64,000 nt of DNA. It comes from Macadamia tetraphylla (lineage: Eukaryota; Streptophyta; Magnoliopsida; Proteales; Proteaceae). Below the pieces are notes generated by a model. That model was not told the origin of the DNA, ran no database searches, and saw only the letters and a list, made by a program, of their open reading frames with translations. The position numbers and the translations under genes are program-made. Of the stretch, positions 1-12,336 are shown in pieces. The DNA is taken from contig CM040961.1 of NCBI GenBank assembly GCA_022985045.1, positions 40,925,996-40,989,995 of the forward strand, written 5' to 3'. Position 1 is the first letter of the stretch. Every line of letters begins with the position of its first letter.

Positions 1-135
1 GAAGAATGCCGATTGAAGAAGCAGGAGGATGAAAAACAGGCTGCAAAAGATCACGTTGTTATTCCAGGCGCAGTCTATGGAGTGGACTCGGATCGAGTCA
101 TATCAACTCAGTGAGTTACAGGGAGTGTTCCAAAC

Positions 136-659
136 GTGGAAACTGTAGCAAATCATTCTCCTTCCTTAAATGCCTCCTCATCATCAAATCAAGGTACCCC
201 TATTTTGGAAGGCCATATTCATGTGGATTTGGATCCCATCCAAAATTCAAATTCAAAAGTCAATCCTCTCTATCGGGAATATAACGGTGGGAATTTACTC
301 CCTAATCAAAACCTTCCTTCTTTAGAGGAAGGCCAAGTGGCTGGATGGATCTAGGATCTAGATCAGGGTTGGGTTCTGACCCAGATGATGATGCTCTCTC
401 AGAGTCCGAAGAGGAGAGTCAGCAAGCTGCCTCTGCCACCCCTACCATGGTTGCTCCTACCATGAACCCAGTGAACTTGGCCAGATCAAGTCTCCCTCGA
501 CGGAATGTGGTGACTAGGGGAAGCGGTGGTGTGGCTGGCCAGCCCTCAAGAGGCGGTCGCTTATCCAGAATCCTTCCTTGCCATCATGATTCTCAGATTT
601 CTTGTATTCCAGAGACAGAAATTACAAATGGGCGTGTGGCTCTAAATTTTAGGAAGTAG
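136..659 (+). pseudogene. LINE A ORF1 remnant (C-terminal part)
   Basis: Two overlapping open stretches (136-354 and 345-659) in different frames encode a low-complexity, Ser/Asn- and acid-rich tail followed by an Arg/Gly-rich patch. They lie directly before the endonuclease of ORF2. By position and composition this is the C-terminal tail of the LINE nucleic-acid-binding protein; LINE E (-) has a comparable tail after its zinc knuckle. The DUF4283-like and zinc-knuckle parts would lie left of the window. The frame change near 345-354 marks decay. Confidence 0.6.
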
Positions 660-661
660 GG

Positions 662-3600
662 GTGGTTGATCGTGCCCTTCTTGCGAAGGAAAAATCTACT
701 GATACTTCTAAAGGAGGGAAGAAGGGTAAGAAGAAGGTTGGTCAGAAGATTTTATTTTGGAATATTAGAGGTGTGCGAAAGGTGGCTGGTATTAGAGCCT
801 TGAAGATGATCCTGAGGGAGCACTCACCTGATTTTGTATGTTTGGCTGAGCCGATGGTGAAGGCTTCAGATTTTCCTTCTTTGTTATTTAACAAAATAGG
901 GTACTCTGGGGATTTAATTCACAATGATCGGGTGGACAAGGTTCCGAATCTTTGGCTTATGTGGAGACAAGGTTCTTCTCGTCCCTCAGTTGTTTCTCTG
1001 TCTGATCAACAATTATCAGTCATGGTGGATTGGTTGGGTTACTCAGTGGGATTGACCTTCGTTCATGCAAATTGTTTTAAGGTTAATCGCTAAGAGCTCT
1101 GGACTAACTTGGGTTTGGTGGTAAACCCAAATATCCCATGGTCGGTCATAGGGGACTTTAATGCTACTCTTCTTTCAAATGAAAAAAGGGGCCAAGAAGA
1201 TTTAATGCAAGCTCGGCGGCAGAGTTTCAAGCAATGGTTGACATGTGTGCTTTGGTCCAAGCTCCTTCACAGGGGAAAAAGTTCACGTGGATTAACAATT
1301 GTCGCAGAGGAAATGTTGTATCTGTTCTGGATCGAAGTTTTTGTAATGGGAATTGGTTGGAGGTGTTCAAGAATATTAATCAAATTGTTTTGCAAAGAAC
1401 TGCCTCGGACTATGCCTTGTTCTGGTGGTCTCAGATGCCATCCCTAAACCAGGTAATATTCCTTTTAGATTCAATAATTTCTAGATGGAAAATGTGAATT
1501 TTGAGGATACTATCAGGGAGGTGTGGAATAAGGAGGTGCCAGGAAACACCATTTTGGTGCTTTCTCAGAAGCTAAAGCAGGTAAAAATTTTTATTAAGAG
1601 CTGGGCCAGGAATAATTTCCCTAATGTTGATGAAGAAGTAAAGAAAGCTTCGAAAAACCTGGATTCGATTCAGGAAGAAATTGAGACATCGGGGATGATG
1701 GATGATCTGTTTGACAGAGAGGCAGACGCTAAGACATATCTCTTGAAAGCAACTCAAATGCAAGACAGTTTTTGGTCTCAAAAGGCCGAACAGAGGTGGA
1801 TGAAAGAGGGGACAGGAACTCAAAATTCTTCCACCTCTTGTACAAATGAGACGTCGCGAAATCAAATTCGTACCTTGAAGAATATGAATGGTGATTGGAT
1901 TAGTGACCAACAGAGGTTGTCATCTTACATTTCTGAATATTATGAAGCCTTCCATAGTGCCGCTTAGACTACTCCACATCATGATTTATTGAATTGAATC
2001 CCCAAAGAGATTAGTGAGGCAGAGGCTTTGGGTTTAGAGACTATACCCTCTTTGGAAGAAATAAAAAACTCTGTTTGAGAGGTGGATCTAGACAGCTCTC
2101 CTGGGCATTATGGATTTCATGGACATTCTTTAGAAGAGTTTGGAATATAGTGGAAGCGGACTTTTGCAGGGCTGTGAGGCACTTTTTCAGAACGGGGTTT
2201 CTTCCTAAGGGTGTGAACAACTGTTTTCTTACTCTAATTCCGAAGGTGCAGGGAGCTATGACCCTGGACAAGTTTAGGCCGATCTGTATGGGGAATTTTT
2301 TTTGTAAGGTGCTATCAAAAATTATGGTAAATAGAGTTTCGACACTGCTTCCCAGACTGATCTCAGAGGAACAAGGTGCATTCCAGAAGGGGAAAATAAT
2401 ATCTGAGAATATCAGCCTTGCCTCACAATTGGAAAATCTGATGTATACTGCAGTCAGGGGAGGAGGTATGGGGATCAAAATTGATGTTTAGAAAGCATAC
2501 GATTCGCTTTCTTGGGTTTTCCTCTTTGAAGTCCTAAAAAAGTTTGGTTTCCCTTAGAAGTGGATATCTTGGATTCATAAAATCCTTGTCTCTACTAGGA
2601 TTTCAGTCTTAGTAAATGGGGGACCGGTGGGCTTCTTCCCTGTGGGTCATGGTCTCCGCCAAGGTGACCCTTTATCTCCCTTTCTCTTTATTCTGGCAGA
2701 AGAAGTGCTCTATAGAGGGTTAAGAAGCATGGTTGCGGAAGGTGCTCTTAAATCCTTGCCCGGGCCAAGAGGTGTCCTCACTCCATCCCACCTTCTCTTT
2801 GCAGACGACATTTTCATTTTCATGAACACGTCGGCAAAATACGTAAGAAATCTTCACTCTGTCTTAGATAAATATCAGGCCTTCTCTGGTCAGTTTTTTA
2901 ATCTGGATAAAAGCAAGATTTTCTTTGCGAAGGTGGCCCCTCACAGAAAACAGTTTATTAGTGAGTTTTTGGGTATTCAAATATCCAAATTCCCTACAAA
3001 ATATCTTGGGGTGGAAATCTTCAAGGGAAGAGTCACCAAATCCCACTTGTTGCCTCTGCTAGATAAGATCAAATGTAGACTTGCAGCCTGGAAAGGGAAA
3101 TTGCTCTCTATGGCAGGCCGTATTGAACTAGTTTGTTCAGTTATATCGAGCATTCCTATGCATAATTTTGCAGTTTATTGGTGGCCTCAGGCATCACTTA
3201 AAACTGTAGAAACATGGATGAGGAACTTCATTTGGTCTAGCAAATGGAAGGTCAGAAAAAAATCACTGTTAAATGGGAGGATTGTTGTAAGCCAAAGAAG
3301 GAGGGAGGTCTGGGTATTCGGAAGTTGCGAGATGTTAACAGAGCTTGTCTATGTAAATTATTATGAAAAATAAAGCATGAGGATTCTAGAATGAGTCAAT
3401 TTTTCAAAGCAAGGTTTACTACTAGCGACGGCGATCCCAGGAGCTACAAGTCTTCATCTATTTGGCAGGGTCTAAAAAGGGTGTGGGACTTTGTAACAAA
3501 TATGGAGAGCTGGACAGTAGGAAATGGCATCAAGATTAGCTTCTGGAAGGATCGTTGGTTAGAAAATTCCTCATTGGCGGAATCCTCTAATCTGGACTTA

Positions 3601-4857
3601 GAAGTGCTTACTTCGAGGCAGCTGCGGGTGGCGGATTTCATTAGGAATGGTGAGTGGTGCTTCCCAAATGTTTCTTCATCATTCTTGTCTGAATCATTTG
3701 AGAAGGCGAAGAGAATATCCCTAACACATTTAGAGGATGTTTGCCACTGGAAATTATCTTCGTCTAGAGCCTTCTCTTTGGCCTCGGCGTGGGAAAAGAT
3801 AAGAAGCAAAAAGGCGCCTGTTTCTTGGTTTTCCATTCTCTGGAAAGCTTTTCTTCAGTCACGGTAGGCAGTATTTGGATGGAGGTCAGCCCATGGTAGA
3901 CTCCCTACGGATGACCAAGTGTGCAAAAAGGGGATTGCAATGCCTTCGAGATGTGGGTTATGTGAAAAGGCAGAAAAGTCTAGTTCCCACCTTTTTATTC
4001 ACTGTGAGTATATCCAGGCCATGTGTAATTTGTTCTGTGATCTATTTGGTGTCAAATGGCAACACTTCACAAGAATGAAAGATTTATTTAGTTGGTGGAA
4101 ACGTAAAGTAAAATCTGTCACTTTCTCAAGAGTATGGCTTAGTGGTGCAGTGTTAATTCCTTATGCAGTTTGGATGGAGAGGAATATGAGAATCCACGAG
4201 GGTACCTATTGGCATCACAGGCAGCGTTTTGCTATGATTAAAGGAGAGATAGGCATGATTTCGACAGTGCACCTTGGGAAGAACTTGTCTGTAGCTGATT
4301 TGATGTGTGCCAGGAGAGTGGGAATTCCCGTGTAATTGGCAAGCAAGAGAAATTTTGAAGTTCGATGGTGTCTCCCCCTCGAGCTGGATTAAGCTAAATA
4401 CTGATGGGTGCTCGCTAGGGAATCCTGGAAAGGCTGGAGCTGGCGGTGTGTTTAGAAATTACAAGGGCAAACCTTTGCTGAATTTCAGAAATTTTGTTGG
4501 TGTAAAATCTAACTTTGAAGCTGAATTTTTAGCTCTCATTACCGGCCTTGAACATGCAAAAAACTCTTATATCCAAAACCTTTGGATCGGGTGTGACTCT
4601 GCTGCTGTGGTGTTCTTATTCTCCAAAGGCTGGTTCCATGGTTTATTCAGCAAAGATGGAGGGGCGTTCTCTCTTATTTGGGCTCAATTTCTTGGAAAGT
4701 CACTCATTGCTACTGCGAAGCAAATGTGGTAGCCGATTTCTTAGCAAAAACAGCAGCAAGATTTGAATCAAATTCCCCTGTCGAGGCTTGGCCCCTTCTC
4801 ACCTCCAGGGAGCTGGAATTGGATGTGGCCCAATGGCCAAGATTCCGATTCACTTAG
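662..4857 (+). pseudogene. LINE A ORF2: endonuclease-reverse transcriptase-RNase H, broken
   Basis: ORF2 supplies target-primed reverse transcription in L1 elements. The endonuclease starts with WNIRG near 750; further motifs are AEPMV, GDFNA near 1155 and SVLDRSFCNGNW near 1320, and the usual SDH is SDY. Reverse transcriptase runs from about 2075 to 3373, with RQGDPLSPFLFI and an intact FADD catalytic motif near 2797. A zf-RVT type linker with Cys/His spans 3391-4335. RNase H (4380-4790) has TDGCSLGNPG, an AEF glutamate and a CDS aspartate. In-frame stops at 1091, 1965, 2489 and 3371 and several frame changes break it. The frame ends at a TAG at 4855. Confidence 0.88.
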
Positions 4858-5286
4858 ATATTTTTTTAAAAAAAAATTTTTGGTTTGTTAGTCTAAGATC
4901 TGAGGTCCTCTCCTGCTGATGGCAATGCCGAAGGTGGGGTTGATTTCACTTCCTTCGTCTAAGTCTTGTTGAGTGTATCATCCCTCTTGTATATTCTTCC
5001 TTTTTATTAATTCAATGATCTTTAGCGAAAAAAAAAAGTTTAAAATTTTAAATAGATAGTTGAACTTTGAATTTTAATATTATATTAGTTTAGCTAACTC
5101 TTGCTTGCACTAATGTTATGTGTGGATGCTACTCCGGTTCATTATCCGCCTTGAACTTAAGATCATGTGGATCGTTGATGTCCAAAAATCCTACACCGGG
5201 TTTGGGGTCGTCACAACATTTATCAGTAAAATTCTGTTATAACTTCTCAATCATTTTCACTTTAGAACGTCAAACCATTGTTAGGT

Positions 5287-5413
5287 GGATCGAGATCCTC
5301 TGTTATTCTCGCATCTTGCAAGTCTTTGTTAATCTACCTACAGAGCACGACACATGGTGCTGCTGAGGTGGATGGCTTAGATTCGGAGAGAGAAGACCCC
5401 CAAAATGGATCCA
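5287..5413 (+). repeat. Left terminal inverted repeat of the 5.3-6.4 kb element
   Basis: This arm is the near reverse complement of 6283-6410. Shared blocks include TCTGTTATTCTC, AGAGCACGACAC and GCTGCTGAG. The match stops abruptly at 5287 on the outer side, which is the edge expected of a transposon terminus. Confidence 0.8.
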
Positions 5414-6282
5414 GGATATTCAAAAACCCAATCCTAGAGATAGATCCAAGAGAATCTCCATCAACCCATCTATCCCAATTGAAATCCCCAAAGCGTTGCT
5501 TTTGAATCTGAAATAAGAAAATACGGATTTTACCCCCTTTTGCAATACAGTCCACAAAGAAACACCAAAAATATGATTTTGTTTCATGGGTTCTTGAAAT
5601 AGTTGTTTTGAACAGTAGGCTCTTAGGTGCTTTTCCATCAACCAAAATGGAGAACCTTTTGGTCTTAAAGGTTTTAGTAAAGGTTACAGAACCTTTGGAG
5701 GATGAAGAAGCTCAGAGCTCAGAGAGACTGGAGAAAGTGAAATGGGTCTTGGAGATGAGAGACTAGTGAAATTGAATATTATAGAACTTCTTAATTAGTC
5801 AACAACAGGGACCAAGATCCACCTGAGGGCGTCCTTACCCCAACCACCACCACTGCCGCCATCACCACCGGCTCACCCCTAAAAGATCATCCCAACCACC
5901 ACCTCCGCCTCATCCCTTACCCAAACCTCACTTTCACCTCTCTCTCTCTCTCTCTCTCTCTCATTTTGTTTGCATTTTTGGAAGCAAAACAAGAATGGAA
6001 TGAAAGGTTTTGAACATTATAACGCTACTAGCCATTGCCTTTGCCTTCAGTTCAAGAATCTAAGATCTTAAAATGAATTAGGATTAACGAGGAATCGAGG
6101 AAGTAGAGTTGCTTCGGTGGTCAACAAAGTTGATGAATTAGAAATCTCGATCAAATGATTACAACATGATTCCCCACCTGAGAATCGATTTCAGAAAGAG
6201 GTAACCTAGGTCCGGCGGGAGGAAAGGGAGGAGAGGGTGACAAACACATCTCATACATTGTACCCACGGTGAGAGAGATCCA

Positions 6283-6410
6283 GATCCATTTTAGAGGGTG
6301 CCTTCTCTCTCTGAATCTGAGTTGTCCATCTCAGCAGCTCCACGTGTCGTGCTCTACAGGTAGAATAACAAAGAACTGCAAGATGGGAGAATAACAGAAG
6401 ATCCCAATCC
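6283..6410 (-). repeat. Right terminal inverted repeat of the 5.3-6.4 kb element
   Basis: Inverted partner of 5287-5413. The two arms differ by scattered substitutions rather than by large gaps, suggesting an insertion old enough for its ends to have diverged by perhaps a tenth or more. Confidence 0.8.
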
Positions 6411-6620
6411 TTGTTGGCCTAAAAGGAGTACTCGCCAGCAAAATCAGGTTATTTGTTTGGGCCTGCAACTCTCGACATGCCAAGATCCCAGTATTGGATA
6501 TCTAAGCTCTGAAGCCAAACCCTCCCCAACACTGTGGCCTTTGGGTTGAGATAGAAAACCAGAATATATAGAAAAAGATTTTCCAATGGTTTCTTCAAAA
6601 GTGAAGAAAATTTTTCAATA

Positions 6621-9600
6621 TTTTTTTTGCTAAAGGTCAGCAAAATTGAATTAAAATGGATGATAAAAAATTATAGAACAGCTCTTTGAATTCTTACTCC
6701 ACCTTCGGCATTGCCATCCGCAAAGGAAGAAAACAAAGCAACGTTTATTTCCCCGTAACAGTGGCTAATTTCCCAATCAGTGATGTCCAGATAATGCCCA
6801 AAGTACCTCCATTGATGCTCGAAGTGCCAAGGAATTTTCATATTTTTAATGCAGCTCACTACTAACTGGGAGTCACACTCAATCCAAAGCTTATTATAAC
6901 CTCTCTGAAGAGCACATTTCAGACGATGGAAAAAAGCTGCAAATTCTGCCATGAAATTGAAACCAACACCCTCATATATGACAAAACAAACCATATTTGA
7001 ACCATGACCATCTCTTATAATACCACCAACTCCTGATCGGCCTAGATTTCCAAGGGAACATCCATCAATGTTGAGCTTGAGGAATCCACTAGAAGGTGCC
7101 ATCTAGAACAGTTCCTGAACATGTCTAGCACAAGGCATAGAGGTTGAGATATTGAGCATTTTAGACAATAAGAGGTCAGCAACCGAATTAACCTGCACTG
7201 GGTTAATGGATGAAAAGTCTCGAGATCCTTTGTTATAACTTGAAGAATCTGATTTAGCATCTTGGCAGTGTAATCAAATCTTCTCCGATTTCTCCCTGCC
7301 CATATGTGAGAGGGAACAAAGATAACTAGAGGAGACCAGAGATTTTTACAAAGCACAACCCGTGATTTCCTCTTCCACCAAGAGAAAAGACTTTCAATAG
7401 AAGGAAAGCTACTCCATCTCTGATCAAAAAAATTCAGCAAGACCTTCCATAGCTTCACAGAGAAGTCACACTCCAAAAATAGATGCTGGAAAGTTTCCTC
7501 ACAATTGCCACAAAGGCTACATCTGGAGACAAGAGGAACAGCTTTCCAGGAAATCAAGTCATCTATTGGAAGCCAACCATGTACCAGGCGCCATCCAAAA
7601 GTTGAATACCTTGGATGAATATTCTTCTGCCAAACTGTGTGCCACCAAACCATTGATAGGGAACTTGATTCTTAAATTTTCCCAAGCTGAAGAGACAAAG
7701 AATTTTCGGATTCTGTTAAAGACCAGATTTGACTATCAGATACACCCACTAATGGAATGGGAATCCTTGCAATTTGGTTGCTAGCATTTAGAGGAAGCAC
7801 AGAGTGGAGCATAGGAAGATTCCAATTACCATCATGGATAAAATCGGAAACAAGAGCCAAAGGGTTGAGGACTAATGGATCAGATGAAATAACCTCATCA
7901 GCTAGAGGAGAAACACCAACCCAGTGATCATACCAGAAGTTGATGTTAGACCCATCCCCAACAATCCAACCTTTGGCATCACAGAAAAATCCCAAACCCT
8001 TCTAAGATCGAAAATAATGGAAGAGGAGAAAGCATACCTCTTGAGATTTCCTTCACTTGCCATAAATCTTCCTCGAAGGAATGAAGCAAAATCTGAGGTA
8101 TGAGTGCGAATATACCAGCAAAGCTTCGTAATTAAGGCCAGATTGATATCCCTCGACCTACGAATGCCCAGACCTCCTTAATTTTTTGGCTTACAAACCT
8201 TTTCCCATTTTACAGTGATTGACTTTGAAGTGTCAGCATCTCCACTCCAGATAAAATTCCTGATCCAGCGTTCCATCTGGGCAACTGAAAAAGCCGGCCA
8301 GAGATAGACTGAGAAGTTATGCACAAGAATGCTGCTCATCACTGTCTTAACCAGCTCCACTCTCCTTGCCAAAGAAAGAAGCCTTCCCTTCCACCCAGCG
8401 AGCCTAACTTTGAATTTATCAACAAGAGGAAGGATCCTCTCCTTCTTAACTCGGCCTTTAAAGATATCAACACCCAGGTAACGTGTAGGGAAGTCACAGC
8501 AAAGGATATTGAGGATACCTATGATTCTGTGCTTACGAGCTGTTGGAATAGAGCTCAAGAGAATTTTACTTTTTTCCAAATTGATGAGCTACCCCGAAAA
8601 ATCTTGATACTTCTCAAGGAATTTTTTAATATTTCTGACTCTTTTCAAATCTGCACTCATAAATATCAACAAATCGTCAGCATGAAGAAGATGAGGGGGC
8701 GTATAAACATTCCTTGGGCCACGACAGAGGACTTCTTTAGCAATGATAAAAAGCATAGGGGACAGCGGATACCCTTGACGAAGGCCTCTCTCAACACCGA
8801 AGAACCCCATAGGGCCAATATTAACAAGAACAGAAATTCTTCTTGTAGAAAAAATTACCTCAATCCAATTAATCCAGGTTTGGCTGAAACTAAATTTTTC
8901 CATAATAGCAAAGAGGAAACTCCACTCCAGGATATCAAACACCTTTTGAATGTCGAGCTTTAGCCCAATACTTCCACCATAGCAGTTTTTTGAGACATAT
9001 TAGCAAGCTCATAGGCAACCCCAATAGTAGAGAAAATAACTTTACCCTTCTAGAAGGCTCCCTGCCCTTCAAAAATCAAGCGGGGAAGAAAAGTGCTTAG
9101 CCTGGAGCTTATAATCTTAGGAATTATGTTTAGAAAGAAATTCCCAAGGTAGATGGGGTAAAATTGCCCCACTTTACAAGCATTTTCCACTTTAGGAATC
9201 AAGGGAAGAAAGTTACTATTTTCACCCCTCGTAATGATCCCCTCAGTGAAAAAATTCTGAATAGTAAGACAGATATCCTTACCTACTATATCCCAGCAGG
9301 TGCTGTAAAAGACTTCAGGAAATCCATCAAGACCAAGCGCACTAGATGGATCAAGGTCCCAGACAATCCTCTTTATTTCTTCAGCTGATGGAATGGCAGT
9401 GAGGCTATCATTATCCCTGTCAGTGAGGATCTTAGGAATGACAGACAAAAGAGAGGCATGACTAGAAGAAATTCCCTTCTTGCCAAAATTTTCACAATGG
9501 GAAACTAAATGCTGGCCAATCGCATTCATATCAGTCAAGGTATCACCATTGCCATCTTGAAACTCTCTAATCATATTTTTATTTTTCCAAATTTTTTCCA

Positions 9601-10130
9601 AAAGGTGGAAAAACTTGGAGCAACGATCACCTTCTCTAAGCCACTTGAATCTTGATTTTTCATGCCATAATTTTTCTTGCAGTAAGACCACCTTATTAAG
9701 CTCTTCTTTTGCCTACAACTCCTGGCTGAAAAGGTCATCATCTATACTGTTGACTGCAATTGATTGTTGGATGGATAGAAGCTCAGATGATCTGCTACTA
9801 ACCTCCACATCTATTTGACGGAAAACCGATCTGGCCCACTCATGAATAGGAGCTTTAAGATGGTTCAACTTTTGAAGCACCACAAACATATGAGTGCCTT
9901 GAATGGGGAAAATCCAAGAAGATCTGACAGTGTCTTTAAAATCCCTGTGCTCATACTAGAAACTCTGCATACGGAAGGGCGCATTAATGGGGGCGAGGAA
10001 TTCCAGAACAATTCAGAACAATGGGCAAATGATCTAAAAAGCTGCGAGGGAGAATCGGCTGAGAACTTCCAGGGTAAACATCCATCCATTCTTGGTTACA
10101 GATGCTGTGATCAAGAACGACACTAACACA
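6621..10130 (-). mobile_element. LINE copy B (5'-truncated)
   Basis: A minus-strand LINE of the same family as copy A. Its 3' end is a poly(T) run at 6621-6628 (poly(A) on its own strand) preceded by the CTTTAGC-type terminus. The family's conserved 3' UTR block lies at 6699-6718. The copy reaches 5' only as far as the last third of the endonuclease and ends at about 10130, where an oppositely oriented LINE begins. No clear target duplication was found. Confidence 0.87.
6671..10124 (-). pseudogene. LINE B ORF2 remnant: endonuclease tail, RT, zinc linker, RNase H
   Basis: Read from high to low coordinates. An endonuclease tail with a VVLDHSICN motif is near 10100. Reverse transcriptase spans about 9690-8180; its catalytic motif reads HADD instead of FADD and its RQGYPLSP replaces RQGDPLSP. 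A zf-RVT linker covers 7995-7042. RNase H (7102-6671) has NIDGCSLGN, AEF and CDS motifs. The protein is spread over at least six frames. Similar motifs place it with copies A, C, D and E. It cannot encode a working enzyme. Confidence 0.85.
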
Positions 10131-12310
10131 ACTTCATGCAGAAATTGAAGCATCTTAAGCCAGTCATTAAGCATTGGGCTAAAGAAAACTTCCCAAATTT
10201 TGACTTGGCAATGCTTCAAGCAAAAAAAAAATTTGGAAGTAGTGCAAGAAGAAATAGAAGCCTCGGGTATGGATGATGTCTTGTTTGCTCGTGAGGCGGA
10301 TGCGAAGAATGCCTATGTAAGGGCAGCACAGAACCATGAGATGCTATGGGCTGAAAAAGCAAAGAATAGATGGCTGAAAGAAGGAGACAAAAATTCAAAA
10401 TTTTTTCATCTCTCGATCAAGATGCGTTGGGCTAGGAACATGATCAGGTCTCTTAAGAAGGAGGATGGGACGGTTGTCTCAGGTCAGGTGCATTTGAGTC
10501 AGTATGTTGCTGATTTTTATGAATTTTTTCATAAATCAGTGTCGTTGCAATCTCACCCTGATATCTTCGATAGTATTGCTACTGTTCTATTGGAGGAGGA
10601 ACATCTTGCAATGGAGTTTGTTCTTTCCAATGAAGAAATAAAGCAGGCAGTATGGGACTTGGATGCAGACTCGTTCCCAAGCCCAGATAGTTTCAGTGGA
10701 GTTTTCTACAGGAAATGTTGGGATATTGTAGAGGAAGATTTTTGCTCAGATGTTTGTTCTTTCTTTGTGTCTGGATACTTTCCTAAAGGTGTCAACAACT
10801 GTCTCATTAGTCTTATCCCCAAAGTAGAAGGTGCTTCTTCCTTGGACAAATACCGGCCTAACTGCATGGGAAACTTTCTGTGTAAAGATATTACTAAGGT
10901 GATGGCATCAAGGCTAAGCAAGCTCCTCCCAAAACTTGTATCTGAAGAACAGGGGCCATTTTAGAGAGGGAAAATCAGTTCTTCTAATACAAGTATGGCC
11001 TCTGAGCTGGCAAACATGATGTTTGCTACTACTCATGGTGGTGGAATAGGCTTAAAGTTGGATGTGGCTAAGGCCTTCGATTCTCTCTTATGGGATTTCC
11101 TGTTTTCGGTATTGAGAATATTTGGCTTTAGTGAAAGGTGGATTGGCTGGCTTCATCAAATCTTTCTCTTTACTAGGATTTCCATCTTGTTAAATGGAGG
11201 GCCTGTAGGATTTTTTGGTGTTCAGCCGGGTCTTCGCCAAGGAGATCTTCTCTCCCCTCTTTTGTTTATTCTAGCTGAGGAAGTTCTATGTCGCGGTCTT
11301 CAGAAATTAATTAATCAGAATGCAATCAAGCCTTTATCAGGTCCACGGGTGTTAAAGTCCCCTATTATCTTTTATTTGCAGATTATATTTTCTTGTTTAT
11401 GAATGGATCCCTCAAGTGTGTGAAGAAGGTGAGATCTTTTCTGCAAAAGTATCAAGATTTCTTAGGCTAGTGCATAAACCTTGAAAAAAGCAAGCTTTTC
11501 TTTGGGAATATTCCTCTAGTGAGAAGGGAGTGTATCTCTCAGGAGATTGGGATTCAAAGATGTAATCTTCCTACAAGATACTTGGGAGTAGAAATCTTCA
11601 ATGGAAGGGTTAGACGTGATCCTCTTCTGCCTTCGATGGATAAAATCAAGGGCCGTTTGTTGGGCTGGAATGGTAAGTTGCTCTCTATGGCTGGGAGAGT
11701 GAAGCTAGTTCGCTCAATTATTACTAGCATCCCTCTTCATAATTTTGCCATCTACTAGTGGCCATCTTCTTTGGTGGTTTTCATGGAAAAATGGATGAGA
11801 AATTTCATCTGGATGGGAGATGTCGAATCTACCAAGAAAATTTCTGTCAAATAGGACTCTGTTTGCAAGCCTCTGGAAGAAGGTGGGTTGGGGATAAGGA
11901 GACTAAGAGATGTCAATAAAGCCTTCCTCTATAAGATTACTTGGCAAATTAAGCATGAAGACTCCATCATGGGGATTTTTTTTAGAGCAAGGTTTCTATC
12001 GACATCTGGTGAAATGAGGAATGCCGACAAATCCTCCTCTGTATGGCCTGGAATAAAAAAAAAATCTGGAATTTTGTGTCTTCCAAGGAAAGGTAGATTG
12101 TAGGTAATGGAGCTCACATCAATTTTGGAAGGATAGGTGGTTAGATGAACTACCTATTGAGAAGATGATGGGTCTTGATCCTAGCCTCTATCTAAGAGAA
12201 AGATATGTCAAGGACTTCCTCAAAAATTCCTCACGGCTCTCCCAGGTAAATTCAGTAGCTATGAATGACATCTTTTCTAAGGCAACGACTATAGAAGTTC
12301 CTATTATCCA
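10131..12310 (+). pseudogene. LINE C ORF2 remnant: reverse transcriptase
   Basis: An open frame at 10200-10964 encodes the pre-RT helical region and RT fingers (KVEGASSLDKYRP, MGNFLCKDITK). The palm follows at 10995-11402 with DVAKAFDSL and GLRQGDLLSPLLFI. The catalytic motif near 11380 reads FADY in place of FADD, so the second metal-binding aspartate is lost. Thumb and connection remnants lie at 11519-11758 and 11888-12103. Stops at 10962 and 11400 and later frame changes break it. Confidence 0.83.
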
Positions 12311-12336
12311 ATAAGTGATGAATGCTGTTGGAGTCC
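10131..12336 (+). mobile_element. LINE copy C (truncated at both ends)
   Basis: A plus-strand LINE fragment starting within the ORF2 segment between endonuclease and reverse transcriptase and running to the start of the zinc-linker region. On its right it is cut at 12336, exactly where the poly(T) end of LINE D begins, as if D had inserted into it. A continuation beyond D would fall in or after the assembly gap and was not recognised. Confidence 0.82.

Larger units (their letters stand above)
1..5037 (+). mobile_element. LINE copy A: plant L1-type retrotransposon, 5' end outside window
   Basis: A non-LTR element read left to right. It has the end of ORF1, then ORF2 with AP endonuclease, reverse transcriptase, a zinc-binding linker and a C-terminal RNase H, then a short 3' UTR closing in a poly(A) run at 5028-5037. 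The 3' UTR carries a block (4918-4938, GGCAATGCCGAAGG core) that recurs in every LINE of this family in the window. Many stops and frameshifts show that the copy is dead. The order of domains is that of plant L1-clade LINEs with RNase H. No target duplication can be tested because the 5' end is missing. Confidence 0.9.
5287..6410. mobile_element. Non-autonomous DNA transposon with ~130-bp TIRs (Mutator-like candidate)
   Basis: The two ends are inverted copies of each other: left arm 5287-5413 and right arm 6283-6410, each beginning GGATYGRGATCYTCTGTTAT when read inward. The flanks are TTGTTAGGT (5278-5286) and TTGTTGGCC (6411-6419), a degenerate 9-bp target duplication with 6 of 9 matching. 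Long TIRs with 9-bp duplications are the mark of Mutator-like elements. The interior (5414-6282) has no transposase. It holds a (CT)n run at 5939-5963 and unassigned sequence that could be captured host DNA. The inverted repeat is certain; the family is inferred. Confidence 0.7.

Noticed and set aside
9164..9388. Plus-strand open frames over LINE B (for example here and at 8319-8963)
   Set aside because: They are antisense shadows of the reverse transcriptase read on the minus strand, where the family motifs are found.
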